A DNA stretch of 41,875 bases from an uncultured Alphaproteobacteria bacterium (GCA_937865685.1 CALMGU010000109.1:1-41875); one strand, 5' to 3'. Shown: positions 7,928 to 16,780, counted from the stretch's first letter. Notes: generated by a model not told the origin, from the sequence alone. Program-made: numbers and translations.

Positions 7928-8800
7928 TCAGGGCGCTTTGCGCACCGGCAAGGGAATATTGCAGGCATCGATCGCGCCCGCCGGCCGCACGAACCAGTCA
8001 TTGTGGCGGTTGCGCCGGGCTTCGACATAGGCGGTGAAGGACTTGGTACCGGTCTTCAGGAACTGGAGCGCCAGCCGGTCCTGGGCGGGAACATCCGACG
8101 CCAGCTTCATGGATTTTATCGGCGTGTACTGGTCGGGCTTGGCATAGAAGCCCATGGGGACGGGGCCGCGCGGCAAGGCCGACAGCAGCTCCATGCCCTG
8201 CACCACACGCCCCACCAAGGTGATATTGCGGTCCAGCTGGCGCGGCGACTGGCCGGTCACGGCATAAAGCTCCACGCCGCTGCCGGAATCGGCGGCATTG
8301 TCGCGGCCCGCGCCCACCATGCCATAGCAATGCAGCAACCACTCGCGCTTGCCGTCGCTTCCGGCGGGGAAATCGCCGTCGAACCCCGTCTGCGCCGCAT
8401 AGGTGTCGTGGTCTGGCAGGCGCACCAGCGAGGAGGCGGCAGGGCGGTCGAATTCGACAAAGCCCTTGAGCGAGGCCTTGGCAGTCTTGCGCGCTTTGTC
8501 TTCCTGGGACCATTGCACCACATAATTGTCCTGCGAGCGCAGCAGCGAGGCATCGTCGAAATATTTCTCGCGCGCCAGCGTCTTGATATTGGCGATGGTC
8601 TTGGGCGCGAAGCCGGGCGCCAAGAGGATCACCACCCGCCCTGCGGCCAAGTCCATATAGAGGGTGTCGGCGGGGTCCATCGCCTGCCAGTCGCTGGCGG
8701 GCGCGGCTGCCAGCACGGCCTCCGGTGTTTGGAACGGTGCCGCCGTGGCGATGGCCGGTACCAGGGACGCCAGGATCGCGATCGGTAGTGCGCGCTTCAT
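7928..8800 (-). CDS. Periplasmic cyclophilin-type peptidyl-prolyl cis-trans isomerase
   Basis: A 290-residue protein with a Sec signal peptide ([17 protein letters not shown]). It carries a cyclophilin-like domain: [36 protein letters not shown] is the usual N-terminal part, with YVVQW replacing the common FMIQGGD. It then has long insertions and the [21 protein letters not shown] closing segment. Several canonical catalytic residues (for example the FxxGD pocket) are not evident, so activity may be reduced. The ATG at 8800 lies 2 nt after the stop of the upstream ggt gene, implying cotranslation; it could assist folding of secreted proteins such as that GGT. A TTG at 8806 is an unlikely alternative start. 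Confidence 0.8.
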   Translation of the reverse strand: MKRALPIAILASLVPAIATAAPFQTPEAVLAAAPASDWQAMDPADTLYMDLAAGRVVILLAPGFAPKTIANIKTLAREKYFDDASLLRSQDNYVVQWSQEDKARKTAKASLKGFVEFDRPAASSLVRLPDHDTYAAQTGFDGDFPAGSDGKREWLLHCYGMVGAGRDNAADSGSGVELYAVTGQSPRQLDRNITLVGRVVQGMELLSALPRGPVPMGFYAKPDQYTPIKSMKLASDVPAQDRLALQFLKTGTKSFTAYVEARRNRHNDWFVRPAGAIDACNIPLPVRKAP

Positions 8801-8802
8801 GG

Positions 8803-10530
8803 TCAATGTCCCACCGCCGCGCCGGCTTCGACCCGGCCGTCATTGGCGCCATAGAGCATGCGCTTGCCGTTCTTGGTGCCGATCACGATGCCTTCGGCCT
8901 CGCCCCATGGAACATCGTCCTCGATCTTATGACCCTGGGCGGAAAGCTGTTTGCGCACCTCCGGCGTCAGAGCGCCTTTTTCCACATAGACCACGTCCGG
9001 CATCCATTGATGATGAATGCGGGGATAATTGATCGCCTGCTGGATGTTCATCTTGTGGTCGATCACATTGAGCATCGCTTCCAAGGTGATGGTGATGATG
9101 CGCGAGCCGTCGGGGCTGCCGATCACCATGAAGATCTTGCCGTCCTTGGTCACGATGGAGGGGCTCATGGAGGAAAGCGGCCGCTTGCCCGGCGCGATGG
9201 CGTTGTTCTTGCCCTGCACCAGGCCGAACAGGTTGGGCGCCCCCACCTTGGACGTGAAATCGTCCATCTCGTCATTGAGGAAGAAGCCGGTATCGCCCGC
9301 GATCACATTGGCGCCGAAATTGTTGTTGATGGTGTAGGTGACCGAGACCGCGTTGCCGTCCTTGTCAACCACGGAATAATGCGTGGTCTCGTTATTCTCA
9401 TGCAGGACTTCGCCGGTGCGGATTTCCGCGGATGGCGTCGCCTTCTCCGGATGGATCTTGCCGCGGATATCGGCGGCATGCTTGGCGGAGAGGAGCTTGT
9501 CGACGGGGTTCTTCACGAAGGCCGGATCGCCCAGCGAGAAATTGCGGTCGACATAGGCCCGCCGCATCGCTTCCACCATCAGATGCACGCTCTTGGCCGA
9601 ATGCGGCTCCATCTTGTCCATGGGATAGGCGGACAGGATGTTCATGATCTCGCACACAATGGTGCCGCCTGACGAAGGCGGGGGCGAGGAGATGATCTGA
9701 TAGCCGCGATAGGAGCAGGTGATGGGCTTGGTTTCCTCCACCGTGTAATCGGCGAAATCCTTCATGGTCAGAAGGCCGCCATTGGCCTTCGAGGCGGCGA
9801 CCACGCGCTGGGCAATGTCGCCCTTGTAGAAGGCATCCGGCCCGCCGGCGGAGACCTTGCGCAAGGTGGCGGCCAGCTGCTTCTGCACCAGGGTCTCGCC
9901 CACCTTCCAGGGTTGGCCCTTGTTGAGGAAGATCGCCGCCACATTGGGCTGCTTCTTGAAATATTGGGTGCCCCATTGCAGCAGGTCGACATCACCCTGC
10001 TTCAACACAAAGCCATTATCGGCCAGCTTGATGGCGGGCGCGATCAGCTGCTCGCGCTTCATGGTGCCATATTCGTCCAACATCTTCTGGAAGCCCATGA
10101 CGGAGCCTGGCACGCCCACGGCCTTGAAGCCGAACAGGCTGAGATTGGGGATCACATTGCCCTTGGCGTCGAGATACATATTCTCGGTCGCGGCGGCGGG
10201 CGCCTTTTCGCGGAAGTCGATGAAAGTGTCCTTGCCATTGGCCAGATGGATGGTGGCGAAACCGCCGCCGCCGATATTGCCGCAGCAGGGATGGGTCACC
10301 GCCAGCGCATAACCGACGGCCACGGCGGCATCGATGGCGTTGCCACCGGCCTTGAGAACATCGGCGCCCACTTGCGAGGCGTAGTGCTGGGAACTAACCA
10401 CCATGCCATGTTCGGCCTCGACGGGCGGAGGCGTGACGGCGGGCGGCGCGATGCCGGCATTGTCCGCGATGCTGAGTGTGGGCGTGAGCAGGAACGAGGT
10501 GCCGACCAGCACGCTCAGAAAACGGCGCAT
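8803..10530 (-). CDS. ggt: Gamma-glutamyltransferase (paralog 1)
   Basis: Periplasmic N-terminal-nucleophile hydrolase that cleaves or transfers the gamma-glutamyl group of glutathione and related compounds after self-cleavage into two subunits. The 575-residue precursor has a signal peptide (FLSVLVGTSFLLTPTLSIA) and the large-subunit motifs THPCCGNIGGGGFATIHL and DFREKAP, whose Arg107 matches the gamma-glutamyl-binding Arg of E. coli GGT. SSPPPSSGG follows, then the autoprocessing site TTHYSVVDKDGNAV with nucleophile Thr382. In the small subunit LNDEMDDF and PLSSMSP are conserved. By eye it is about three quarters identical to the gene just upstream, so this is a tandem duplication. The cyclophilin gene follows after 2 nt. 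Confidence 0.95.
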   Translation of the reverse strand: MRRFLSVLVGTSFLLTPTLSIADNAGIAPPAVTPPPVEAEHGMVVSSQHYASQVGADVLKAGGNAIDAAVAVGYALAVTHPCCGNIGGGGFATIHLANGKDTFIDFREKAPAAATENMYLDAKGNVIPNLSLFGFKAVGVPGSVMGFQKMLDEYGTMKREQLIAPAIKLADNGFVLKQGDVDLLQWGTQYFKKQPNVAAIFLNKGQPWKVGETLVQKQLAATLRKVSAGGPDAFYKGDIAQRVVAASKANGGLLTMKDFADYTVEETKPITCSYRGYQIISSPPPSSGGTIVCEIMNILSAYPMDKMEPHSAKSVHLMVEAMRRAYVDRNFSLGDPAFVKNPVDKLLSAKHAADIRGKIHPEKATPSAEIRTGEVLHENNETTHYSVVDKDGNAVSVTYTINNNFGANVIAGDTGFFLNDEMDDFTSKVGAPNLFGLVQGKNNAIAPGKRPLSSMSPSIVTKDGKIFMVIGSPDGSRIITITLEAMLNVIDHKMNIQQAINYPRIHHQWMPDVVYVEKGALTPEVRKQLSAQGHKIEDDVPWGEAEGIVIGTKNGKRMLYGANDGRVEAGAAVGH

Positions 10531-10566
10531 GAAAATCCCCCTGATGATCGCATTTGCTGTCCGACT

Positions 10567-10591
10567 GCCGGGCGCAAACCTAGCGCCCGGC
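10567..10591 (-). promoter_or_regulatory. Hairpin containing an 11-nt motif shared with the upstream ggt leader
   Basis: GCCGGGCGC (10567-10575) and GCGCCCGGC (10583-10591) form a 9-bp stem with a 7-nt loop, 37-61 nt upstream of the ggt start at 10530. On the minus strand the loop region reads CGCTAGGTTTG (10575-10585), and the identical 11-mer lies at 12459-12469 upstream of the second ggt. It may be a -10 region or an operator kept after duplication. Confidence 0.35.
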
Positions 10592-10595
10592 TCTT

Positions 10596-10638
10596 TTGAA
10601 AGAAAGTGGGCGGCATGGCTGAAGAAACCATGCCGCCC
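10596..10638 (-). terminator. Rho-independent terminator after ggt paralog 2
   Basis: Stem GGGCGGCATGG (10608-10618) pairs with CCATGCCGCCC (10628-10638), 11 perfect bp with a 9-nt loop. On the minus strand it is followed by ACTTTCTTTC, a T-rich tail. It lies 24 nt after the stop of the ggt gene at 10662, so the two ggt genes are probably separate transcription units. Confidence 0.7.
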
Positions 10639-10661
10639 ATGTCTAAACCGGAATGCGGGCC

Positions 10662-12425
10662 TTAATTGCCGATGGCCGCGCCAGCCGGAGAGCGGCCGTC
10701 ATTGGCGCCGTAGAGCATCCTTTTGCCGTTCTTGGCGCTGATGATGATGGCTTCGTCCGTGCCCCAGGAGCGATTCTCGGTGAAGTGATAGCCATTGGCT
10801 TCCAACTCCTTGCGGACTTCCGGCGTAAGCGCGCCTTCCTCGATATAGACCGTGTCGGGCATCCACTGGTGATGGATGCGCGGATAATTCACGGCGGCCT
10901 GGGCGTCCATCTTGTGGTCGATCACATTGAGGATCGATTCCAGGGTGATGGTGATGATGCGCGAGCCGCCGGGGCTGCCCGTCACCATGAAGATCTTGCC
11001 GTTCTTGGTGATGATGGTGGGGCTCATCGAGGAGAGCGGACGCTTGCCGGGCTGGATGGAGTTATTCTCGCCCTGAACCAGGCCGAACAGATTGGGCGCG
11101 CCCACCTTGGACGTGAAATCGTCCATCTCGTTGTTGAGGAAGAAGCCGGTATCGCCCGCGATCACCTGTGCGCCGAACCCGCCATTGATCGTATAGGTGA
11201 CCGAGACGGCATTGCCCGCCTTGTCCACCACCGAATAATGGGTGGTCTGGTCGCTTTCATGCGGCACCACGCCGATCTTCACTTCGGACGAAGGCGTCGC
11301 CTTCACCGGATCGATCTTGGCCCGGATGGCGGCGGCGTGCTTCTTGGACAGAAGCTTGTCCAGCGGATTTTTGACGAAAGCGGGATCACCCAGCGAGAAA
11401 TTGCGGTCGACATAGGCGTGCCGCATCGCTTCCACCATCAGATGCACGCTCTTGACGGAATGCACCGGCATCTTGTCCATGGGATAACCGGACAGGATGT
11501 TGAGGATCTCGCATATCGAGGCGCCGCCCGAGGAGGGCGGCGGCGAGGAGATGATGCGGTAGCCGCGATAGTTGCAGTACAGCGGCGCGCTTTCGGTGAC
11601 GGTGTAGTCCGCGAAATCTTGCATGGTCAGAAGTCCGCCATTGGCCTTGGAGGCGTCGACCACGCGCTGGGCGATGTCGCCCTTGTAGAAGACGTCGGGG
11701 CCTTGCGCGGAAATCTGCTTCAAGGTTGCCGCGAGATTCTTCTGCACCAACGTATCGCCGGCTTTCCAGGGCTTGCCATTGTTGAGGAAGATCGCCGCCA
11801 CATTGGGTTCCTTGGCGAAGGCTTCGGCGCCGAATCCATAGATCCGCACATCGCCTTCCTGAAGCACATAGCCCTGGTCAGCCAGTTTGATCGCGGCTGC
11901 CATCACCTGCTCGCGCTTCATGGTGCCGTATTCGTCCAGCATCTTCTGGAAGCCCATCACGCTGCCGGGCACGCCCACGGCCTTATAGCCGCGCAGGGAC
12001 AAGCCGGGGATCACATCGCCCTTGGCATCCAGATACATGTTGGCCGAAGCGGCAGCCGGCGCCTTTTCGCGGAAGTTGATGAAGGTGTCCTTGCCATTGG
12101 CCAGGTGAATGGTGGCAAAGCCGCCGCCGCCGATATTGCCGCAGCAGGGATGGGTCACCGCCAGCGCATAGCCGATCGCTACCGCCGCATCGATGGCATT
12201 GCCGCCCGCCGCCAGAATGTCCGCACCCGCCTTTGAAGCGTCGCGCTGCGCGCTCACCGACATGCCGTTGGGAGCTTCGACCGGCGGAGGAAATTTGGAT
12301 GCCACATTTGCGCCATTGAATTCGGATACTTGCGCATTGCCGGATGGCGCCGCGGCCTGGGCGAAACCGAGCGTCGGCGTGAGCAGGAAGGAGAGGCTGG
12401 TCAGGGTGCTTAAAAGTCGGCGCAT
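10662..12425 (-). CDS. ggt: Gamma-glutamyltransferase (paralog 2)
   Basis: A 587-residue GGT precursor with signal peptide (LTSLSFLLTPTLGFAQA), a slightly longer N-terminal linker than its neighbour, substrate Arg119 in NFREKAP, and the autoprocessing Thr394 in TTHYSVVDKAGNAV. LNNEMDDF and PLSSMSP of the small subunit are intact, so both paralogs look active. The ATG at 12425 has AGGGGA upstream, which settles the start although the frame stays open to 12698. The two copies differ most in the region before the first conserved block and around residues 190-205 (DVRIYGFGAEAF versus DVDLLQWGTQYF), which could change acceptor preference or timing of expression. Divergent from ppa. Confidence 0.95.
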   Translation of the reverse strand: MRRLLSTLTSLSFLLTPTLGFAQAAAPSGNAQVSEFNGANVASKFPPPVEAPNGMSVSAQRDASKAGADILAAGGNAIDAAVAIGYALAVTHPCCGNIGGGGFATIHLANGKDTFINFREKAPAAASANMYLDAKGDVIPGLSLRGYKAVGVPGSVMGFQKMLDEYGTMKREQVMAAAIKLADQGYVLQEGDVRIYGFGAEAFAKEPNVAAIFLNNGKPWKAGDTLVQKNLAATLKQISAQGPDVFYKGDIAQRVVDASKANGGLLTMQDFADYTVTESAPLYCNYRGYRIISSPPPSSGGASICEILNILSGYPMDKMPVHSVKSVHLMVEAMRHAYVDRNFSLGDPAFVKNPLDKLLSKKHAAAIRAKIDPVKATPSSEVKIGVVPHESDQTTHYSVVDKAGNAVSVTYTINGGFGAQVIAGDTGFFLNNEMDDFTSKVGAPNLFGLVQGENNSIQPGKRPLSSMSPTIITKNGKIFMVTGSPGGSRIITITLESILNVIDHKMDAQAAVNYPRIHHQWMPDTVYIEEGALTPEVRKELEANGYHFTENRSWGTDEAIIISAKNGKRMLYGANDGRSPAGAAIGN

Positions 12426-12458
12426 CGGCGGTTCCCCTTGAGTTTTTATCAGTTCCGT

Positions 12459-12469
12459 CAAACCTAGCG
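12459..12469 (-). promoter_or_regulatory. CGCTAGGTTTG motif upstream of ggt paralog 2
   Basis: The same 11 bases as at 10575-10585, here 34-44 nt upstream of the ggt start and not inside a hairpin. TAGGTT could serve as a -10 box; no convincing -35 is visible. The shared motif is seen in the sequence, but its role is inference. Confidence 0.35.
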
Positions 12470-12582
12470 GCGGACCAAGGCCATTGCCAGCGCCGGACGG
12501 CGGGACTGGCGTGTCAATTTGCCTACTGGCGGCGCGGCAGAGCGCCCCCCTACGAGGACCCTTTTTCGCGGGAATCTCAGAT

Positions 12583-13110
12583 ATGCGTATCGACAAAATC
12601 GCCGCCGGCCGCGCCGTCCCTGATGACGTCAATGTCATTGTCGAAGTCCCGGTGGGCGGAGAGCCCATCAAATATGAGCTGGACAAGGAAGCCGGCACGC
12701 TGGTGGTGGACCGTTTCCTCTACACTTCGATGCGCTATCCCGGAAATTACGGCTTCATCCCGCATACCCTGTCGGGCGACGGCGATCCGGTGGACGTGCT
12801 CATCGCCAACAGCCGTGCCATCGCGCCCGGCGCGGTGATCAGCGTTCGCCCCGTGGGCGTCCTTCTGATGGAAGACAATGCCGGCAAGGACGAGAAGATC
12901 ATCGCGGTTCCGTCCCAGCATATCAGCCAGCGCTTCGACGGAATCGCGAACTACAAGGATCTTCCCGAAATCACGCTCAGCCAGATCGAGCATTTCTTCG
13001 CGCATTACAAGGATCTGGAGCCGGGCAAATGGGTCAAGATCGTGCGTTGGGGTGACGCCGCCGAAGCGCGCCAGATGATCGTGGATGGCATCGCCCGGGC
13101 CAAGAAATAG
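12583..13110 (+). CDS. ppa: Inorganic pyrophosphatase (family I)
   Basis: Hydrolyses pyrophosphate to two phosphates in the cytoplasm, pulling biosynthetic reactions forward. The 175-residue protein has the family I landmarks [36 protein letters not shown], the metal-binding signature DGDPVDVL and the C-terminal [13 protein letters not shown]. Start at ATG 12583, because the conserved IDKIAAGR helix begins there and the residues encoded upstream in the open frame look unlike protein. Between its stop and 13253 I see no gene. Confidence 0.96.
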   Translation: MRIDKIAAGRAVPDDVNVIVEVPVGGEPIKYELDKEAGTLVVDRFLYTSMRYPGNYGFIPHTLSGDGDPVDVLIANSRAIAPGAVISVRPVGVLLMEDNAGKDEKIIAVPSQHISQRFDGIANYKDLPEITLSQIEHFFAHYKDLEPGKWVKIVRWGDAAEARQMIVDGIARAKK

Positions 13111-13252
13111 AGGTCCCGCGCCAGGCCGGGCTGACCGACGGGAGCCGTGACGCCGACGCTTCGGTTCTGGCCCGCGCCTTCATGGCAGTTCTAACTTCCC
13201 AAGTCCGGGCCGCCGTGCCAGATTTCCGCGAACATGCTTTGTGGGGGTTTGC

Positions 13253-13771
13253 ATGAGCCGGAAAAAATTATTGGTTGGATTGTCCGCAGCGGCGCTGATG
13301 CTGACGCCGGGCTTGGCGTTGGCGGGGCACGGCAAAGCCGGATTGTGGAACATCACCACCAGCATCGGGGGCATGCCAAGTGTTCAGCTGCCGCCCGAAG
13401 CGATGGCACGGATGAAGGCTATGGGCATGAAGATGCCGTCGGGTGGCCAGTCTTTTTCCTCACAGATCTGCATGACCCAGGCGGAAGTGGATTCCGACAA
13501 GCTGCCGCCGGTGGGTAAGAACGACATGGGCTGCACCAGTCATGTCACCAGCCAGACCGCCAATTCCATGTCGGCGGAAACGGTCTGCAACGGAGACATG
13601 AAGGGCACCGGCCGCATGCAGATATCCTATACCGGCGCGGAGCATTATTCGGGCTCCTATAATTTCAAGGGCATCATCCACGATCAGCCGATGGAGACGA
13701 ACTCGACATTCAAGGGCGATTGGGTCAAAGCCGATTGCGGCGCGGTGAAGCCTTTCGTGCCTAAGAAGTAG
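13253..13771 (+). CDS. Secreted DUF3617-family protein
   Basis: A 172-residue exported protein: signal peptide KKLLVGLSAAALMLTPGLALA, then GLWNITTSIGGMP, which is the usual opening of DUF3617 proteins (a beta-rich family with the W-x-x-T start). It has four later cysteines (QICMT, MGCTSH, VCNGDM, ADCG) placed as in that family, presumably two disulfides. A Met/Gly-rich stretch (ARMKAMGMKMPSGG) lies between. The molecular function of the family is unknown to me. ATG at 13253 follows GGGGG at 5 nt. The sirtuin gene starts 17 nt after its stop. Confidence 0.75.
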   Translation: MSRKKLLVGLSAAALMLTPGLALAGHGKAGLWNITTSIGGMPSVQLPPEAMARMKAMGMKMPSGGQSFSSQICMTQAEVDSDKLPPVGKNDMGCTSHVTSQTANSMSAETVCNGDMKGTGRMQISYTGAEHYSGSYNFKGIIHDQPMETNSTFKGDWVKADCGAVKPFVPKK

Positions 13772-13788
13772 AAAGACCTGAGCCTTAC

Positions 13789-14538
13789 GTGGATTCCGAC
13801 ATCGCCGAACTTGCCGGGCTGCTCCGGAATGCGCGCCGCGCGGTGGTCTTTACCGGTGCCGGCATTTCTACGGAATCGGGCATTCCCGATTTTCGCTCGC
13901 CCGGCGGCATCTGGACCAAGATGATGCCCGTGCAGTTCCAAGATTACATCGCCGACCCCGCGGCCCGGCGCGTGTCCTGGGAGCGGCGGTTCGAAATGGA
14001 GGAAACCTGGAACGCGGTGAAGCCCAATGCCGGGCATTTGGCCGTTGCCGAGCTGGTGCGGCGCGGCATTGTCGCGGCCGTCATCACTCAGAATATCGAC
14101 AGTCTGCACCAGGCGGCGGGCGTGCCCGAAAGTCAGGTGATCGAAATTCATGGCAGCACCCGTTTTGCCAAATGCCTGACCTGTGGCACGCGGATCGAGA
14201 TCGGCGATATCCGGGCCCATTTCGACCGTCATGGCGATGCGCCGGACTGCCGGCTTTGCGGCGGCATCATCAAGACCGCCACCATCTCGTTCGGCCAAGC
14301 CATGCCGGAAGGGGAGATGGAGCGGGCCCAAGAGGTGAGCCTGGCCGCGGATCTGATGCTGGTGGCGGGTTCCTCGCTGGTGGTCTATCCGGCGGCCGCC
14401 TTTCCCCTGGCGGCCAAGCGGGCGGGGGCCAGATTCGTCATTCTCAACCGGGATGAAACCGAGCAAGACCCCTATGCGGACTTGGTTTTGCACAGGGAAA
14501 TCGGGCCAACTTTGACCGAGGCCGTTCAGGCTTTATAA
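13789..14538 (+). CDS. cobB: NAD-dependent protein deacylase (sirtuin)
   Basis: Removes acyl groups from protein lysines using NAD+, giving O-acyl-ADP-ribose and nicotinamide. The 249-residue protein has the NAD motif FTGAGISTESGIPDFRS, the TQNIDSLHQAAG segment, the catalytic His121 in EIHGS and a four-cysteine zinc site (CLTC at 129-132, CRLC at 154-157). Near residue 166 the usual FGExLP reads FGQAMPE. Start is GTG at 13789. No dedicated acetyl-CoA synthetase or acetyltransferase partner is adjacent. Class III-like versus CobB-like subtype cannot be settled here. Confidence 0.9.
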   Translation: MDSDIAELAGLLRNARRAVVFTGAGISTESGIPDFRSPGGIWTKMMPVQFQDYIADPAARRVSWERRFEMEETWNAVKPNAGHLAVAELVRRGIVAAVITQNIDSLHQAAGVPESQVIEIHGSTRFAKCLTCGTRIEIGDIRAHFDRHGDAPDCRLCGGIIKTATISFGQAMPEGEMERAQEVSLAADLMLVAGSSLVVYPAAAFPLAAKRAGARFVILNRDETEQDPYADLVLHREIGPTLTEAVQAL

Positions 14539-14607
14539 GCGGGTTGTGCCTTCCTATATGTCCAGTCGCAGCTAGACTGAATTGATCCCTCGTACCCGGA
14601 GTTGACC

Positions 14608-15210
14608 TTGCGCCGCGCCGACGAAGAACCTGAAGAAAAAGACGACGAGAAGGCCAAGACGCCGGAGCCGCAATCCTCCGAAATCGCCAAGGCGCTCTAC
14701 AAGTCCCGCACCGTGCTGATTTTCGGCGAAGTGGACATGAAGATGGCCGAGCGGGTCAGCGCCCAGCTGCTCGCCTATGCCGAAAGCGAAGGCGACATCC
14801 GCGTGATCGTCAATTCGCCGGGCGGCCATGTCGAGTCGGGCGACACCATCCATGACATGATCCGCTTTGTCGGCAACCGGGTGAAGATGATCGGCACCGG
14901 CTGGGTCGCCAGCGCGGGCGCGCATATCTATCTGGGCGCCAAGCGAGAGAACCGCTACTGCCTGCCATTCACCCGCTTCCTGCTGCACCAGCCTCTGGGC
15001 GGTGTGCGGGGCCAGGCCTCCGACATCACCATCGAGGCCGAGGAAATCCTCAAGATGCGCGCGCGCCTGATCAAGGAGATCGCGGTCGAGACCGGTCAGC
15101 CCTATGAAAAGGTGGTTGCCGATACCGAGCGCAATTTCTGGATGGGCGCCGAAGAGGCCCAGAAATACGGCCTGGTGAACAAGATCATCACCAGCGCCAG
15201 CGAAATCTGA
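14608..15210 (+). CDS. ClpP-like serine peptidase with altered catalytic triad
   Basis: Aligns with ClpP over its length: DIRVIVNSPGGHVESGDTIHDMI, GWVASAGAHIYLGAKRENRYCLP and FLLHQPLGGVRGQASDI match E. coli ClpP, giving the nucleophile Ser (VASAGA) and the His (LLHQP). The third triad residue, Asp in the E. coli segment TERDRF, is Asn here (TERNFW). The N-terminus is a 30-residue charged tail (ADEEPEEKDDEKAKT) instead of the usual axial-loop sequence, so contact with a Clp ATPase may differ. The start is probably TTG at 14608, 6 nt after GGAG; TTG 14602 is also possible. It could form mixed rings with a canonical ClpP encoded elsewhere; that is inference. The GH13 gene starts 1 nt after the stop. 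Confidence 0.85.
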   Translation: MRRADEEPEEKDDEKAKTPEPQSSEIAKALYKSRTVLIFGEVDMKMAERVSAQLLAYAESEGDIRVIVNSPGGHVESGDTIHDMIRFVGNRVKMIGTGWVASAGAHIYLGAKRENRYCLPFTRFLLHQPLGGVRGQASDITIEAEEILKMRARLIKEIAVETGQPYEKVVADTERNFWMGAEEAQKYGLVNKIITSASEI

Positions 15211-15211
15211 T

Positions 15212-16780
15212 GTGACGACCGCACCGCGGCCTTGGTGGTATGGCGCGGTCGTTTATCAGGTCTATGTGCGCAGTTTTTGCGATAGCAATGGCGACGGGCA
15301 GGGCGATTTCGCCGGCCTCATTTCCAGGCTCGACTATATCGCGTCGCTGGGCGTGGATGCCGTGTGGATGTCGCCAATCCACCCTTCGCCCAACCGCGAC
15401 TGGGGCTACGACGTTTCCGATTATGAGGGCGTGCACCCCGATTACGGCACGCTGGACGATTTCCAGAAGCTGACCGAAGCCGCGCATGCGCGAGGCTTGA
15501 AAATCATCCTGGATGAAGTCTTGGCGCATACGTCCGATGAACATCTCTGGTTCGCCGCCAGCCGTGACGGCAATCCCGCCAAGCGGAACTGGTATGTATG
15601 GGCCGATCCCAGGGATGACGGCACGGTGCCCAACAATTGGCTGTCGGTGTTCGGTGGTCCGGCCTGGGCCTATCAGCCCGCGCGGCAGCAATATTACCAC
15701 CATAAATTCCTCCGCCAGCAGCCCAAGCTCAACTGGCTCGACACCGGCGCGCGCGAAGCGGCGCTGGATGTGCTGGAATATTGGCTGGCGCGGGGCGCCG
15801 ACGGTTTTCGCCTGGATGTGGCCAATGCGTTTCTGCATTGCTCCGGGTTGAGGGACAATCCCGCCATTCCCGAAGAGATGCGGGGGCCTGCCGAATGGGC
15901 CGCTGCCGCGAACATGCAGCGGCATCTCAACGACTCCAATCTGGTGGAGAACCGGGCGGTGCTGGATGTGATCCGCCGCCGGGTCGAGTCATTCGATGAC
16001 CGTTTCGTCTTTGGCGAGTTTTCGGAGGAGTTCGAACGTTCCGGCTGCTATCTGCCGCCCGACAAGGGATTGCATGCCGGCTATAATTTCGCGCTGCTTC
16101 TGGCCGACGATGCAAGCGCGATCCGCGCACATCTGGAAACCCTGGCCAATTATCCCGACCATTGGCCCGCCATCGCCTTTTCCAACCATGATGTGGTCCG
16201 CACCGCGACCCGCTTCGGTGAAGGCTCCGCCAAAGTGATGCTGGCGCTGCTGTTCGCCTTGCGTGGCACGGTTCTTCTCTATCAAGGCGAAGAATTGGGC
16301 CTGGGCGAAGTCGATCTCAACCGCCATCAACTGCGCGATCCGGTGGGTGATCTTTATTATCCTCTGTTCAAGGGGCGCGACGGCTGCCGCACGCCGATGC
16401 CCTGGGAAAGCGCCAAGCCCAATCTCGGCTTCACCTCTGGCACGCCCTGGCTTGCCTTGGGACCGGCCCATGCCGCCTTGGCGGTGGACATGCAAGAGCG
16501 CGATCCGGCTTCGACGCTCGCTTTCGCCCGCGCCATGCTGAAAGCCAGAAAAGATCATGCCGAGCTGCGCGATGCCGAGCTGATGCTGCTGGACGCGCCG
16601 CTGCCCATGCTCGCGTTCCGGCGGGGGCAAATTCTCTGCGCCTTCAATCTGGGCCGGGCGGCGATGGAATGGGTTCCGCCCGCAGAGGCCGCGGCATTGG
16701 ATTTCGGGACCGGCGAGGCGCGCTGCGTCGGCGGCCGGCTGACCCTGGGTCCTTTAAGCGCCTGGTTTGGCCGTCTCTGA
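15212..16780 (+). CDS. GH13 alpha-glucosidase
   Basis: A 522-residue cytoplasmic-looking (no signal peptide) alpha-amylase-superfamily enzyme acting on alpha-glucosidic bonds of short oligosaccharides. It has WWYGAVVYQVYVRSF at the start, VDAVWMSPIHPSP, catalytic nucleophile Asp202 in GFRLDVAN, acid/base Glu269 in FGEFSEE and transition-state Asp327 in FSNHDVVR. Conserved region I reads DEVLAHTSDEH, with Ala where most GH13 enzymes have Asn. As I recall, GH13 subfamily 23 glucosidases also lack this Asn, so that subfamily is my guess. The GTG at 15212 comes 1 nt after the clpP-like stop, indicating coupling. Its 3' end overlaps the convergent Fe-S scaffold gene by 27 bp. Confidence 0.88.
   Translation: MTTAPRPWWYGAVVYQVYVRSFCDSNGDGQGDFAGLISRLDYIASLGVDAVWMSPIHPSPNRDWGYDVSDYEGVHPDYGTLDDFQKLTEAAHARGLKIILDEVLAHTSDEHLWFAASRDGNPAKRNWYVWADPRDDGTVPNNWLSVFGGPAWAYQPARQQYYHHKFLRQQPKLNWLDTGAREAALDVLEYWLARGADGFRLDVANAFLHCSGLRDNPAIPEEMRGPAEWAAAANMQRHLNDSNLVENRAVLDVIRRRVESFDDRFVFGEFSEEFERSGCYLPPDKGLHAGYNFALLLADDASAIRAHLETLANYPDHWPAIAFSNHDVVRTATRFGEGSAKVMLALLFALRGTVLLYQGEELGLGEVDLNRHQLRDPVGDLYYPLFKGRDGCRTPMPWESAKPNLGFTSGTPWLALGPAHAALAVDMQERDPASTLAFARAMLKARKDHAELRDAELMLLDAPLPMLAFRRGQILCAFNLGRAAMEWVPPAEAAALDFGTGEARCVGGRLTLGPLSAWFGRL

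Noticed and set aside
10653..12236. 527-codon open frame on the + strand antisense to ggt paralog 2, with a similar one antisense to paralog 1 (8725-9672)
   Set aside because: High-GC shadow frames; the similarity between them simply follows from the ggt duplication, and the sense strand has full catalytic motifs.
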